From Paenibacillus riograndensis SBR5 (GTDB lineage: Bacteria > Bacillota > Bacilli > Paenibacillales > Paenibacillaceae), in NCBI RefSeq assembly GCF_000981585.1, contig NZ_LN831776.1, forward strand, positions 5,501,187 through 5,565,186: a stretch of 64,000 bases of DNA, given 5' to 3'. Below are positions 48,766 through 58,318 of this stretch, piece after piece. A model generated the notes under the pieces. The model saw nothing but the letters and a program-made list of their open reading frames with translations, had not been told where the DNA came from and did no database searches. The position numbers were made by a program, and so were the translations under genes. Numbering within the stretch: position 1 is the first letter of the stretch; every line of letters begins with the position of its first letter.

Positions 48766-50700
48766 ATGCAGAATTTCGGATTCGCAAGAGTCGCCGCCGC
48801 ATCCCCTGAACTGCGGGTTGCCGACTGCGAGTATAATGCAGCACAAATTATGGAGGTGATCGGACAAGCGGATGAGAAGCAGGTGGAATACCTGGTGCTG
48901 CCGGAGCTGTCTATTACCGGTTATAGCTGCGCGGATTTATTTCTGCAGCCGGTGCTGCAGGAAGCCGCACTGGAAGCCTTGCAGAAGATCACCGCCGCGA
49001 CCAAAGGGCGGAATCTCATCGTCATTGCCGGTCTGCCCATTTCGATAAAAAGCAGGCTGTTTAACTGCGCTGCCGTATTGCAGCAGGGTAAAATTCTGGG
49101 TCTTGTAGTGAAGACCTGCATCCCCGGTTATAGCGAGTTCTATGAGCCCCGCTGGTTCGCCGGAGCCGAAGAGCTGGAGATATCAGAGCTGCGGATTGGT
49201 GAAACGGCTGTACCGGTCGGCAATGATCTGATGTTCACGAGTGAAGGCAGCGGCATCTCCTTTGGTGTGGAAATCTGCGAGGATCTCTGGGTTCCGGTTC
49301 CTCCGAGCAGCCTGCTCGCCCAGGCCGGAGCTGTCCTGCTGTTCAACCCGTCGGCCAGCAACGAGCTGGTAGGCAAAGCGGATTACCGCCGCCAGCTGGT
49401 CACCAGCCAATCCGCCTCCTGCGTGGCAGGTTATGTCTACGCCGGCTGCAATACCGGCGAATCGACAACGGATGTCGTGTTCGGCGGCCACTCGCTGATC
49501 GCCGAGAACGGGCAGATGCTCGCGGAATCCGAGCGCTTCACCCATGAGAGCCGCATCATCATCGCTGACATTGATGTGCCGAGAATCCAGTATTCCCGTA
49601 CGGTGATGGGCACCTTCCGGGCTGGCAAGGGCGGCCGCAACTACCGTGAGGTGCTCTATGCGGCACCGGGCGCCCTGCTTGAAGGACGGGAGCTGGTCCG
49701 CAGCATCGCCGTGAACCCGTTCGTTCCCGGCAATCCGCAGCAGCGCGACGACCGCTGCCGGGAGATTCTCTCCATCCAGACCTCCGGCCTGATGAAGCGC
49801 ATCCGCCACATCGGCACCAGGCAGGCGGTGATCGGCATCTCCGGCGGCCTGGATTCCACGCTGGCGCTGCTCGTCGCCGTGCGGGCGATGGAGCTGCTCG
49901 GCCGTCCGGCCAGCGATGTGCTGGCGGTCACCATGCCGGGCTTCGGCACGACGAACCGCACCTACGATAACGCCGTCGGCCTGATCAAGGCACTCGGCGC
50001 TTCGCTTAAGGTCGTTGACATCAAAGCCGCCTGCCTGCAGCATTTCGAGGATATCGGCCATGACAAGGATGTCCACGATCTGACCTATGAGAACGTTCAG
50101 GCCCGGGAACGCACGCAGATCCTGATGGATCTGGCCAACAAGAATGGCGGCATTGTGATCGGCACCGGCGATCTGTCGGAGCTTGCCCTTGGATGGTGTA
50201 CCTATAACGGTGACCATATGTCTATGTACAGTGTCAACTCGGGAATTCCGAAGACGCTTATTCAATATGTCGTCGGCTGGTATGCCGATCACGAGGCCGA
50301 CGAGACTGTGAACAAGCTGCTCTATGACATCATCGACACGGGAATCAGCCCCGAGCTTCTGCCGCCGTCCGCTACAGGCGAGATTGTCCAGCTAACGGAG
50401 AATATCCTCGGACCTTATGTAGTGCATGATTTCTTCCTGTATTACATGCTGCGGACAGGCGCTTCTCCTGCAAAAATGTTCTACCTTGCCCGGCATGCTT
50501 TTGGCGACGCCTACCCCAAGGAGCAGCTAGTGAGCTGGCTCAGGGTATTCGTGACCCGCTTCTTCACCCAGCAGTTCAAGCGCTCCTGCCTCCCGGACGG
50601 GCCGAAGGTCGGAACGGTCAGCCTCTCGCCGCGCGGAGACTGGCGTATGCCGAGCGATGCTTCTGCGGCGCTTTGGCTGCGTGAGGTCGAGCAGCTGTAA
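48766..50700 (+). CDS. nadE: Glutamine-dependent NAD(+) synthetase
   Basis: 644 residues, two domains. The N-terminal nitrilase-type glutaminase has Glu in LVLPELSITGY, Lys in VVKTCIPGYSEFYE and Cys in GVEICEDLWVP; the C-terminal NAD synthetase has the P-loop-like GISGGLDSTLAL and the GTGDLSELALGW region. It makes NAD from deamido-NAD, ATP and glutamine. ATG 48766 follows GGATAGGTG. Single gene, divergent from the lacI-type gene. A composite-repeat hairpin follows at 50748. Confidence 0.95.
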   Translation: MQNFGFARVAAASPELRVADCEYNAAQIMEVIGQADEKQVEYLVLPELSITGYSCADLFLQPVLQEAALEALQKITAATKGRNLIVIAGLPISIKSRLFNCAAVLQQGKILGLVVKTCIPGYSEFYEPRWFAGAEELEISELRIGETAVPVGNDLMFTSEGSGISFGVEICEDLWVPVPPSSLLAQAGAVLLFNPSASNELVGKADYRRQLVTSQSASCVAGYVYAGCNTGESTTDVVFGGHSLIAENGQMLAESERFTHESRIIIADIDVPRIQYSRTVMGTFRAGKGGRNYREVLYAAPGALLEGRELVRSIAVNPFVPGNPQQRDDRCREILSIQTSGLMKRIRHIGTRQAVIGISGGLDSTLALLVAVRAMELLGRPASDVLAVTMPGFGTTNRTYDNAVGLIKALGASLKVVDIKAACLQHFEDIGHDKDVHDLTYENVQARERTQILMDLANKNGGIVIGTGDLSELALGWCTYNGDHMSMYSVNSGIPKTLIQYVVGWYADHEADETVNKLLYDIIDTGISPELLPPSATGEIVQLTENILGPYVVHDFFLYYMLRTGASPAKMFYLARHAFGDAYPKEQLVSWLRVFVTRFFTQQFKRSCLPDGPKVGTVSLSPRGDWRMPSDASAALWLREVEQL

Positions 50701-50747
50701 GCTTCATTTCAGCCGCGGGACCACATGAAAGTGCTGAATACAAACAG

Positions 50748-50945
50748 CAACGGCTGCGCCGTCCAATAAGGACAGCGCAGCCGTTGTGATGTAGTATGAC
50801 TTTTGGATCGAGCCCGGGGACGGGGGCCACGTGGTCATGGAGTGGAAGCAGGGAGTTAAGTGGAAAAAGTGAACTTAATCCGGGACAATCCGGCACCCGG
50901 ACCATCGTTAGTTGCAAAAAGTACACCTAATCCGGCTGATTCGCT
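50748..50945 (+). repeat. Composite repeat, copy C (hairpin plus two direct modules)
   Basis: Hairpin CAACGGCTGCGC-CGTCC...GGACAGCGCAGCCGTTG (50748-50786), followed by AAGTGGAAAAAGTGAACTTA at 50856 and GTTGCAAAAAGTACACCTAA at 50909. The inverted half seen in copies A and B is missing. Between converging nadE and the gre-like gene; the hairpin may also end nadE transcription. Confidence 0.75.
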
Positions 50946-50986
50946 CCATGAAGAGTGAATCCACATAAATTAAGTAGACAAATTCG

Positions 50987-51439
50987 TTACCTCTGCTTTT
51001 CACGGACCGGATACTCATAGACGTTGTTCAGCACAAGCACCTGGTCGCTGCCAAGCGGGGTATGAACCGTTACCGTCTCACCGGGCTCAGCCAGAAGCAG
51101 CGCCCTGCCCATAGGGGAGCAGAGTGAGATCGAATACTCATCCAGACTGGATTCGCCGGGAATCACAATACGGTACGCATCCGTCAGCGTTTCCGGGCCG
51201 ATCCTCAGCGAAATCCAGGAGCCGATCAGCACCGCAGAGCGTGTAAGCTCATCGCTGGCTCCGGTCAAAATACGCTGCACACATGCCTGATACCTCTCAA
51301 TCAAAGCACGGATCTCCGCACGGTCCGCAGGGGATTCCGTTGCCGTCCGTTCCAGAATGCCATAGGTATTCTCATCAAGATATACAAGCTGGCGCACCAG
51401 TTCCTCACGCAGGGAATCCGTAATCAGACTATGGTTCAT
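50987..51439 (-). CDS. GreA/GreB-family-like protein
   Basis: 150 residues. The N-terminal ~75 form a helical hairpin (LITDSLREELVRQLVYLDEN...RAEIRALIERYQACVQRIL) and the C-terminal part matches the Gre FKBP-like domain (YSISLCSPMGRALLLAEPGETVTVHTPLGSDQVLVLNNV). Gre factors rescue backtracked RNA polymerase; whether the acidic tip is intact is unclear, so it could be a Gre-like regulator such as Rnk/CarD-type competitor instead. ATG 51439 is preferred; a GTG at 51451 in GGGTGAAATC is possible. Confidence 0.72.
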   Translation of the reverse strand: MNHSLITDSLREELVRQLVYLDENTYGILERTATESPADRAEIRALIERYQACVQRILTGASDELTRSAVLIGSWISLRIGPETLTDAYRIVIPGESSLDEYSISLCSPMGRALLLAEPGETVTVHTPLGSDQVLVLNNVYEYPVREKQR

Positions 51440-51619
51440 AGTAGATTTCACCCGCCTTCTTCATCCGGTCTTGCTCGAAAACCTGCACTTGTCCTCTCAT
51501 TTCGCTCATTCCTTCCGTATAGTAAAATAGATCCCGCTATGGGGATCTATCTATAACATATCATCTTTTGTCAGAAATACAAGGCCCATCCGCCTTTACC
51601 ACCGCTTGCCGCCTATTGA

Positions 51620-52525
51620 TTACCTTTTACCGGCTTCTGCTCTGCTGTACATATTCAGCTCCTGCAGCCGGATCAGCACCTTGCCGAAGCGTCCTCCCTG
51701 CTGAACCTGCACCTTGCCGTCAGGATACGTGCGGTGCACATATTCCGTAACGGTCCGGCGGGCCGCCTCATCTGCGGGCAGCTTATGATGCTTCAGCAGC
51801 ATCAGTGTCTCCTCGATCGCCTCCCCGCTGGAGAGCTCGGTGGTTTTCATCTCGCGTGTGATCAGCGACTCAAACGAATAGCCCTTCAGATAGAGCAAGT
51901 GAGTCAAATAAGCCATATCCGAGCTTTTTGCAGGCAATGTCTGCCCGTTCAGCAAAGGAAGCACCTCATTCAGCAGACTGAACTCTCTGCCTCCTGCATT
52001 CAGGCTGATGTAACAGTACTTGCGCGCACAGCTAAGCACACTCTCCACACTCTCCCAATCAACCACCACCGGAGTCATGGACGCAAAAACAAGATCGAAA
52101 GCGCCCTTCCAGCCTTTGGCGTCAAGATCTACATGTTCGAACAAATCATGCACCAGCTCCACCTGCCCCGGACCGAACCTGGCGGTATTCTCGATGAACA
52201 GCCCGGCTAATGGATGGTTCGGCTCCACTGCGGTAACCTTCGCCCCTCTATCGGCAAAAGGGACCGTGAACCCGCCCGAAGCCGCGCCCACATCCAATAC
52301 AGACAGTCCTTCAAAGTCGACACCCTGGCCTTCAAGCCAGCCGATAATCCGCTCGCTTCTGCGTCTTCCCCCTTCACTGAACACTTCTTCATTAAACGAC
52401 TTCGCTTTATGGTCAAAGGCGCGTGCCATGTCCATTCCCGACTGCTTGAACCTGTTGCCCATCGCTGCCGGGTCCTCCTTCCAGGCCTTTTCCCATACAT
52501 CGGCATTAAATAAATCGTTCATCAT
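51620..52525 (-). CDS. Class I SAM-dependent methyltransferase
   Basis: 301 residues. Motif I VLDVGAASGGFTVPFADRG (about 75-93), then VTAVEPNHPLAG and FDLVFASMTPVVVDW. The N-terminal ~65 residues (NDLFNADVWEKAWKEDPAAM) are an extra helical region. The fold is clear; the substrate is not. AGGGATGAG precedes ATG 52525. It lies 98 bp after an Rrf2 regulator gene in the same direction and could be its target. Confidence 0.85.
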   Translation of the reverse strand: MMNDLFNADVWEKAWKEDPAAMGNRFKQSGMDMARAFDHKAKSFNEEVFSEGGRRRSERIIGWLEGQGVDFEGLSVLDVGAASGGFTVPFADRGAKVTAVEPNHPLAGLFIENTARFGPGQVELVHDLFEHVDLDAKGWKGAFDLVFASMTPVVVDWESVESVLSCARKYCYISLNAGGREFSLLNEVLPLLNGQTLPAKSSDMAYLTHLLYLKGYSFESLITREMKTTELSSGEAIEETLMLLKHHKLPADEAARRTVTEYVHRTYPDGKVQVQQGGRFGKVLIRLQELNMYSRAEAGKR

Positions 52526-52622
52526 TACAGCTCATCCCTTCCCGGATTTAATAATTTTCAAGCTTTTACAGATTTAAAAGACTGTCTATATCTATAATCA
52601 TGCCGCCAAAAACGGCGGATGA

Positions 52623-53021
52623 TCAGTCCACCGTTATTTTTTCGGCAAGCTCGGACATCTTCTTGTTCTGCAGATACTGCTCCATCTGCCGCTCCGCTTC
52701 GACCATCTCCTGCTGAATCGGACACTTGCTGGAGTGGTTGAGGGTACAATCGAACAACGATGCCGTGCCTTCAATGGCATGAATGATGTCCAGAAAAGAA
52801 ATCTCTTCCTGCCTGCGCTTCAGCCGGTATCCGCCGTTCGCACCGGATGCGGACTCAATGAGATCCGCCTTCACCAGCTTGGTCAGGATCTTCGACAGAT
52901 ATGTGGGAGATACCCCCTGCCGTTCCGCCAGCTGCTGTACGCCTATAGGCTTGTTCGGCGCAGCAGCCACCAGATAGAGCATGGTGTGCAGCGCATAGTT
53001 GGTTGCCTTTGAGTACTTCAT
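52623..53021 (-). CDS. Rrf2-family transcriptional regulator
   Basis: 132 residues. KYSKATNYALHTMLYLVAAA...GVQQLAERQGVSPTYLSKIL is the Rrf2 winged-helix core; the C-terminal segment FDCTLNHSSKCPIQQEM holds two Cys (the third ligand of Fe-S members is absent or replaced), so it is likely an Rrf2 regulator of the YwnA/CymR type, or one with a different signal. ATG 53021 after GAGGTGGGT. Upstream of the methyltransferase gene. Confidence 0.88.
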   Translation of the reverse strand: MKYSKATNYALHTMLYLVAAAPNKPIGVQQLAERQGVSPTYLSKILTKLVKADLIESASGANGGYRLKRRQEEISFLDIIHAIEGTASLFDCTLNHSSKCPIQQEMVEAERQMEQYLQNKKMSELAEKITVD

Positions 53022-53147
53022 GAACACCCACCTCAATCAAAGACTTTATTAATCTATAATAGCGCTAAAAAAAGCAAAAAGCAAACGGAGACTTAAACAG
53101 CCGCCCGCTGCCGGAATCCGTTTGCTTCCTTCTTCGTTATCCCCGGC

Positions 53148-55810
53148 TCATTGCGCGCCCAGCTTATAAGAAAACTTATAGTCCCCGGAGCCCAGTATTA
53201 CTTTCACCTCATGCTCCAGCTGCTCTGTAGAATGTACGCCGGCGGCATGCTCAAGCGGCACATCACCCTCCAGCACACGGGGCAAATCGGCTTTCGGGAG
53301 ATACAGCGTTGCAGAGGTGTTCGGCGGCACCGAAACGGACATTTCCAGCTGATCCGCAGTTATATTCCATTCGGAGCGAATACGCCCGTACATCGTTTCA
53401 AGCGCAGCTGCAGTCCAGGTCAGGTCTCCGCCCGGCTGCGGCTTGATCACAAATGCCTTGTAGCCCGGGTACGCTTCATCCAACTCAATACCTGCAACAT
53501 GGCGGTACAAAAAATCCCCGATGGCTCCATACGCATAATGGTTGAACGAATTCATATCCTTGCTCCAGAAGCTTCCGTCCTCCTTTATCCCGTCCCAGTG
53601 CTCCCAGATGGTCGTCGCTCCTTGGGTCACCTGGTACAGCCAGGAAGGATAATCGGTCTGCAGCAGCAATTTATAGGCCGCGTCCGTATGCCCCGCTTCA
53701 CTTAACACAAGGTTGAGATAAGGTGTGCCCACAAACCCGGTGGTGAGATGATGGCCGCTTTCTTCCAGGAGCTTCAGGAGTTTGTCTGTTGTGCGTTCTT
53801 TCGCCGGCCCTTCTACCAGCCCGAACATCAGGGCCAGAACGCAGGCTGTCTGTGTGGGTACGGATAAACGCCCCGAAGGCGTGATAAATTCCCGGTTAAA
53901 AGCTTCTTTAATACGGCTGTGCAGCTTCGAGTACTGCCGGGCGTCTTCAGTTCTCCCCAGTACACCGGCCGTCTTCCCCGAAGCTGAACGGAATACGCAT
54001 AAAAGGCAGTCGCGATCAAACCGGTATCCGTAGCACCTTTGTAGCTGTCCGGTTTGGCATCCAGTCCCAGCCAGTCGCCAAAATGAAAGCCCGTGTTCCA
54101 CAGAAGCCCGTCATGCCCTTGCCTCCTGATATACTCCACCCAGCCTTGCATACTCGGGTACTGCTCCTCCAGGATACGTTTATCCCCATAGCATTGGTAG
54201 ATCGTCCAAGGACAGATGACGGCAGCATCGCCCCAGGCTGAAGAAGAATGCTCATTCTCTCCCAGGACATTCGGAATCACGAACGGAACACCGCCGTTGT
54301 CCAGTTGATCAGCAGACAGGTCTTTGAGCCATTTGGTGAAAAACGGGGCTACATTCATCAGATACGCAGAGGTGCGGATGAACATCTGCGCATCCCCGGT
54401 CCAGCCCAGCCGCTCATCCCGCTGCGGGCAATCCGTCGGCACATCGACAAAGTTGCCTTTTTGGCCCCACAGGATATTGTGCTGGAGCTGATTGATCAGC
54501 GGATTGGAGCAAGCGAAGAAGCCTGTGCGCTCCATATCCGAATGAAGTACAATGCCTGTGAAATCCTGGAGCGAAGGCTCCTCGCCGAATCCGGTCAGCT
54601 GCACATAGCGGAATCCCTGGAAGGTAAACCGCGGCTCATAGCTTTCCGGGCCTCCGCCTTTGGCAATATACGTGATCTTCTGTCTGGCGCCTCTCAGATT
54701 ATCAGTATAGACATTGCCATCACGGTCCAGCACCTCGAAATGAACCAGCTCCACCTGCCGCCCGCGCGGGGCATCCAGGGAAAACTGTATCCAGCCGACC
54801 ATGTTTTGCCCCATATCAAGCACGGTTTCACCGGCGGGTGTCTTAAGCAGCTTAAGCGGCTTGATCTGTTCTATTTTCCTTACTGGAACATTCGCCTGTG
54901 CGACCAGCATTTCCTTGGAATGCGTGATGAGCTCAACCCGGGACCAGCGGCTGTCGTCATACCCGGCCCGGCTGAACCCGCTTAACTCCAGACGGGCATC
55001 ATAGCTTTCGCCGTGATAAAGCTCAGACATCAGAATCGGGCCGGCTGCCGCTGTCCAGTTCTCACCCGTCGCAAATATCTGCTCGCTCCCATCCTCATAG
55101 GTCAGATGGATTTGCATCAGCAATGCGGTGCGGCTGCCAAAAAGATGCCTGCGGTTATCCCAGCCCAGGTTACCTTTATACCAGCCGTTCCCCAGCCACG
55201 CGCCCACAGCATTCTCTCCTGCTGCAATCTGCGCTGTAATATCATAAGCCTGCACCTGCAGCCGTTGACCGTAGCTGGTCCAGCCCGGGGTCAGATAACC
55301 ATCGCCTACGCGCGAGCCGTTGAGTTCCAGCTCATACAGTCCGAGGGCGGTCGCATACATTCTGGCTTTAACCGGTTTAGCAGCGGTGTGAAAGCTGCCC
55401 CGGAGGAGCGGACACTGTTCCGATTCTACACCAAGCAGTGACAGCGGAGCGCTGATCCATTCAGCCTGCCACTCCTCCTGTGCCAGCAGCCCCATCTCCC
55501 AAAATGCAGTTTCCGACCATTCCGTACTCCGGTCCTCCATATCCCACACTCTAACCCGGTAATAATAACGCTGCCGTGAACGCACCATCAGTTCCGCCAG
55601 TTCCACATGAGACGATTGCTCCGAATACACCCTCCCGGAACTCCATAACCTCCGGCGGAAGTCCGCTTCAGCAGAGACCTCGATCTCATAGGACTGCTGC
55701 AGCACATCCCGCTTCTCCGATTGAAGCTGCCAGCTGATTCTTGGGAAGCGCACATCAAGCCCGACCGGATTTTCTTTATACTCCACACGTAGCTTTTGAA
55801 CCGTTAACAT
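53148..55810 (-). pseudogene. Alpha-L-rhamnosidase, GH78, interrupted by a frameshift
   Basis: Read through the break, about 888 residues, normal for GH78. The N-terminal part (55810 down to about 53978) has the beta-sandwich domains and the catalytic (alpha/alpha)6 start with VPTDCPQRDERLGWTGDAQ; the C-terminal part (about 53977 to 53148) continues with KTAGVLGRTEDARQYSKLHS, TTGFVGTPYLNLVL and IWEHWDGIKEDGSFWSKDMNSFNHYAYGA, ending in a beta domain. At 53975-53980 the two frames meet: after AYSVQL the codons CGGGG are one base short. A GGGG run suggests a one-base deletion or sequencing error. ATG 55810 has GGGGTGG upstream. Cytoplasmic. Confidence 0.87.
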
Positions 55811-55850
55811 CCTGTCCACCCCGTCTTTTCTTGGATTCACCCTATAAATT

Positions 55851-55864
55851 CGAAGCGCTTTCTA
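55851..55864. promoter_or_regulatory. cre-like catabolite-repression site
   Basis: CGAAGCGCTTTCTA (AGAAAGCGCTTCG on the other strand) is close to the CcpA cre consensus TGAAARCGYTTWCA. It lies between the divergent rhamnosidase and AraC genes, about 45 bp from the rhamnosidase start. Confidence 0.6.
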
Positions 55865-55963
55865 TTACAATTATAAGAATTCAAATTCAATCTATTACCT
55901 GTAAAAAAGACATTTCACCTGCGCAAAAAGGACTTTTTGTCCGGCGGAGAAAGGGGAGGACGG

Positions 55964-56908
55964 GTGAACTCTGCAAACCATACGCTGAAAGGCGAAAGCT
56001 TTTTTGAAAATAATCTGCTGCTGTATGTGAACCGTGCTACGGAGACTTATCAGCTTCCGCTTCATTCCCATGATTTCATCGAGCTGGCCTTCGTTGCGGA
56101 AGGCAAGGGGTTCCACTATATTGAACAGGAGGTTCAACATGCCTTCAAAGGACAGTTGTATTTCATTCCCGTCGGCGTCTCCCATGTCTTCCGGCCGTCG
56201 TCGCCCGCTTCCCTTAAAGAACCGCTTGTGGTCTACAATTGCTTATTTACCCCCGGGCTGCTGGAAGGATTGACTCCGGTTATTCCGGACCCGGCGATTG
56301 CCGGATACGTGGCACAGATCCAAAACCACCAGGTTTCTCCGTTCACAGTCACCGACCTTCATGGTTCCATCGAGAGCCTTTTTCTCTCGCTGCACCGGGA
56401 GTACAATCTGCCGCAGACCGGCTCCGGCACCTATTTATTGTCCCTGTTCATTCAACTGGTGGTCACCCTCTACCGCTTCAAGCATGATGAGCTTCAGTTT
56501 CCGGTCAACAAGCAAACGCGATTCCTGCATGTTCTCCGCTATATCCAGCAGGAGTATGCCCGGGATATCACCCTGTCCCATCTTGCCCGGGCCTTTGACT
56601 GGAGCGAACGTCATTTGCAGCGGTTGTTCCAGGCGCACACCGGCCAGACCTTTCACCATTTCCTGCAAAATGTCCGGATTCAAAAAAGCTGCGGGCTGCT
56701 GGCCCGGCAACCAAATACCCCCATAGCGCTCATTGCCGAGCAGGTGGGGTACCGTGATACCAAAACCTTCAGCCTGGTCTTCAAACGGATTATCGGCAAA
56801 ACCCCCGGCGGGTACCGGCAAGAGGCGGAATCCGCTACGGCGGCGGCACCGGGCGGGATCAGCAGCAATAGTAACGGTACTAGAAATGTTAACAGCAAAT
56901 CGCAATAG
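55964..56908 (+). CDS. AraC-family regulator
   Basis: 314 residues: an N-terminal cupin (LPLHSHDFIELAFVAEGKGFHYIEQ...GQLYFIPVGVSHVF) for the sugar effector and a C-terminal double helix-turn-helix (DITLSHLARAFDWSERHLQRLFQAHTG and PIALIAEQVGYRDTKTFSLVFKR). Divergent from the rhamnosidase gene, it probably activates it in response to rhamnose or an oligosaccharide. I chose GTG 55964 after GGGGAGG, which is close (four bases); a TTG at 55937 is an alternative. Its last 25 residues are low-complexity. Confidence 0.87.
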   Translation: MNSANHTLKGESFFENNLLLYVNRATETYQLPLHSHDFIELAFVAEGKGFHYIEQEVQHAFKGQLYFIPVGVSHVFRPSSPASLKEPLVVYNCLFTPGLLEGLTPVIPDPAIAGYVAQIQNHQVSPFTVTDLHGSIESLFLSLHREYNLPQTGSGTYLLSLFIQLVVTLYRFKHDELQFPVNKQTRFLHVLRYIQQEYARDITLSHLARAFDWSERHLQRLFQAHTGQTFHHFLQNVRIQKSCGLLARQPNTPIALIAEQVGYRDTKTFSLVFKRIIGKTPGGYRQEAESATAAAPGGISSNSNGTRNVNSKSQ

Positions 56909-56929
56909 CAACTTTCCTTATGAAAAAAG

Positions 56930-56975
56930 AGGCCGTTCCATGTCATTGCAGCCAATGACGGAGCAGCCTCTTATA
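56930..56975. terminator. Terminator between the AraC and copper-amine-oxidase-N genes
   Basis: GAGGCCGTTCCATGTCATTG pairs with CAATGACGGAGCAGCCTC, flanked by AAAAAA on one side and TTATATTC on the other; it can serve both converging genes. Confidence 0.85.
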
Positions 56976-57024
56976 TTCGACTTTTTACAGAAGTCTGCAT
57001 AGCCACTTCACATGTATGCCCGTT

Positions 57025-57546
57025 CTATTTCTGCAGTTCGGCATCCTTTTGCTGGAGCAGATCAGCGTATTCCGCTTTATATTGCTCCAGCTTGTCCTTC
57101 AGGTCGCCACTGTCAGGGTCTGCCTTCAGCTTGCTGCTTGTGGACAGAATGTTGTCGACAACGGCATCTATCTTGCTGTCAATCGCTTTGATCTTGCCTT
57201 TGGTCACAGCTGCTGCGGAGTCTGGTGTCAGCGTGGGCACCGGGCCCATTGTAATGCCTGCATTCCTATCAGCCAGCGATGGCAGAGCCGCCGCCTCTTT
57301 CTCGTCCAGACTGATGGTCTTGCCTGACAGGGAAACCTTATATCCTGCCAGCTCCCCGATTGCCCGGACCGGTGCATAGCTTTTGCCGTCAATTACAATG
57401 GCCGGGACCGCCAGTTTCTTGCCGTACACGTTTACGGTGTATTCTGCTTGAATTGTCTTGCCTACTAGACTCGTAGAAGCCCCGATCGCCTGGGTGCCTA
57501 TCATCAATACCGCACCGGCCAGGAAGCCGGCAGCAAGCTTTTTCAT
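57025..57546 (-). CDS. Secreted copper-amine-oxidase-N-like domain protein
   Basis: 173 residues. Signal peptide MKKLAAGFLAGAVLMIGTQA with a likely cleavage after QAIGA. One Cu_amine_oxidN1-like module follows (KKLAVPAIVIDGKSYAPVRAIGELAGYKVSLSGKTISL), a fold common in Paenibacillus surface proteins, then a C-terminal coiled coil rich in Lys/Asp/Leu (about 120-173, DKLEQYKAEYADLLQQKDAEL). No enzyme site. GGGGAGTG precedes the ATG. Alone, convergent with the AraC gene. Confidence 0.85.
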   Translation of the reverse strand: MKKLAAGFLAGAVLMIGTQAIGASTSLVGKTIQAEYTVNVYGKKLAVPAIVIDGKSYAPVRAIGELAGYKVSLSGKTISLDEKEAAALPSLADRNAGITMGPVPTLTPDSAAAVTKGKIKAIDSKIDAVVDNILSTSSKLKADPDSGDLKDKLEQYKAEYADLLQQKDAELQK

Positions 57547-57746
57547 AAGAAGTTCACTCCCCGTAAAATACTATATTTCCTAGTTTACCATTTTACGGCG
57601 ATAGATAGCGAGCTTGCTGCAAACTGTACTTTTCCAGCTTTTTATATCAAATTTTAGCGAAATCATGTCAGCTTTTCTGTAAAAGAGTATGGTATAGTCA
57701 GAACAGCGGGACGCAATCAAGAAATTAAAATGAAAGGTGTGAACGT

Positions 57747-57971
57747 ATGACAAACGATCAGAAGCTGTATTACGGCAAAAATATCACGGTGAAGTTCCAG
57801 CCAGAAAAATGCATTCACTCCGGTGTTTGTGTGAAAGGTTTGCCTGCGGTTTTTAATGTTAGCAGACGTCCTTGGGTTGAGCCCGATGCCGATGCCGCTG
57901 AGGCCATTGCCCGGCATATTGACAAATGCCCGAGCGGCGCGCTCCGATACGAGATTCTTGACCAGGAATAA
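57747..57971 (+). CDS. yjdI: YjdI-like 4Fe-4S mono-cluster protein
   Basis: 74 residues. Ferredoxin-like cysteines KCIHSGVCVKG and DKCPSGALRY, as in the YjdI (Fer4_19) family, always paired with a YjdJ acetyltransferase, here 24 bp downstream. The role of the pair is unknown. AAAGGTGTGAACGT precedes the ATG. Confidence 0.87.
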   Translation: MTNDQKLYYGKNITVKFQPEKCIHSGVCVKGLPAVFNVSRRPWVEPDADAAEAIARHIDKCPSGALRYEILDQE

Positions 57972-57995
57972 TAACATACAGAAAGAGGTGTCACA

Positions 57996-58277
57996 ATGCA
58001 CAATGTAGTTCACGATAAAGACAACAAGCGGTTTCTGATCCGGGATCAGGACTCCATCGCTGCTGAAATGACTTATGTAACCTCAACAGCCAGCCTTTAT
58101 ATTATCGATCATACCTTCGTAAACACCGCTTACCGCGGACAGGGGCTTGGAGACCTGCTTGTTGAAGCGATGGTGGAATACGCAAGGGAGAATGGGATCA
58201 AGATTTTGCCCTTATGCCCTTTTGCCAAAGGCAGATTCCAGCAGCGTGCCGAATTTGGAGATGTCCTCCATCAATAA
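57996..58277 (+). CDS. yjdJ: YjdJ-like GNAT N-acetyltransferase
   Basis: 93 residues, a minimal GNAT domain of the YjdJ type: IIDHTFVNTAYRGQGLGDLLVEAMVEYAREN (acetyl-CoA motif RGQGLG) and KILPLCPFAKGRF at the end. It is the partner of the iron-sulfur protein encoded 24 bp upstream. AGAGGTG precedes the ATG. The substrate is unknown. Confidence 0.9.
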   Translation: MHNVVHDKDNKRFLIRDQDSIAAEMTYVTSTASLYIIDHTFVNTAYRGQGLGDLLVEAMVEYARENGIKILPLCPFAKGRFQQRAEFGDVLHQ

Positions 58278-58318
58278 TTGCAGCCCTGCCCATCGGCTAT
58301 TCATCAGCTATTCCTCAG

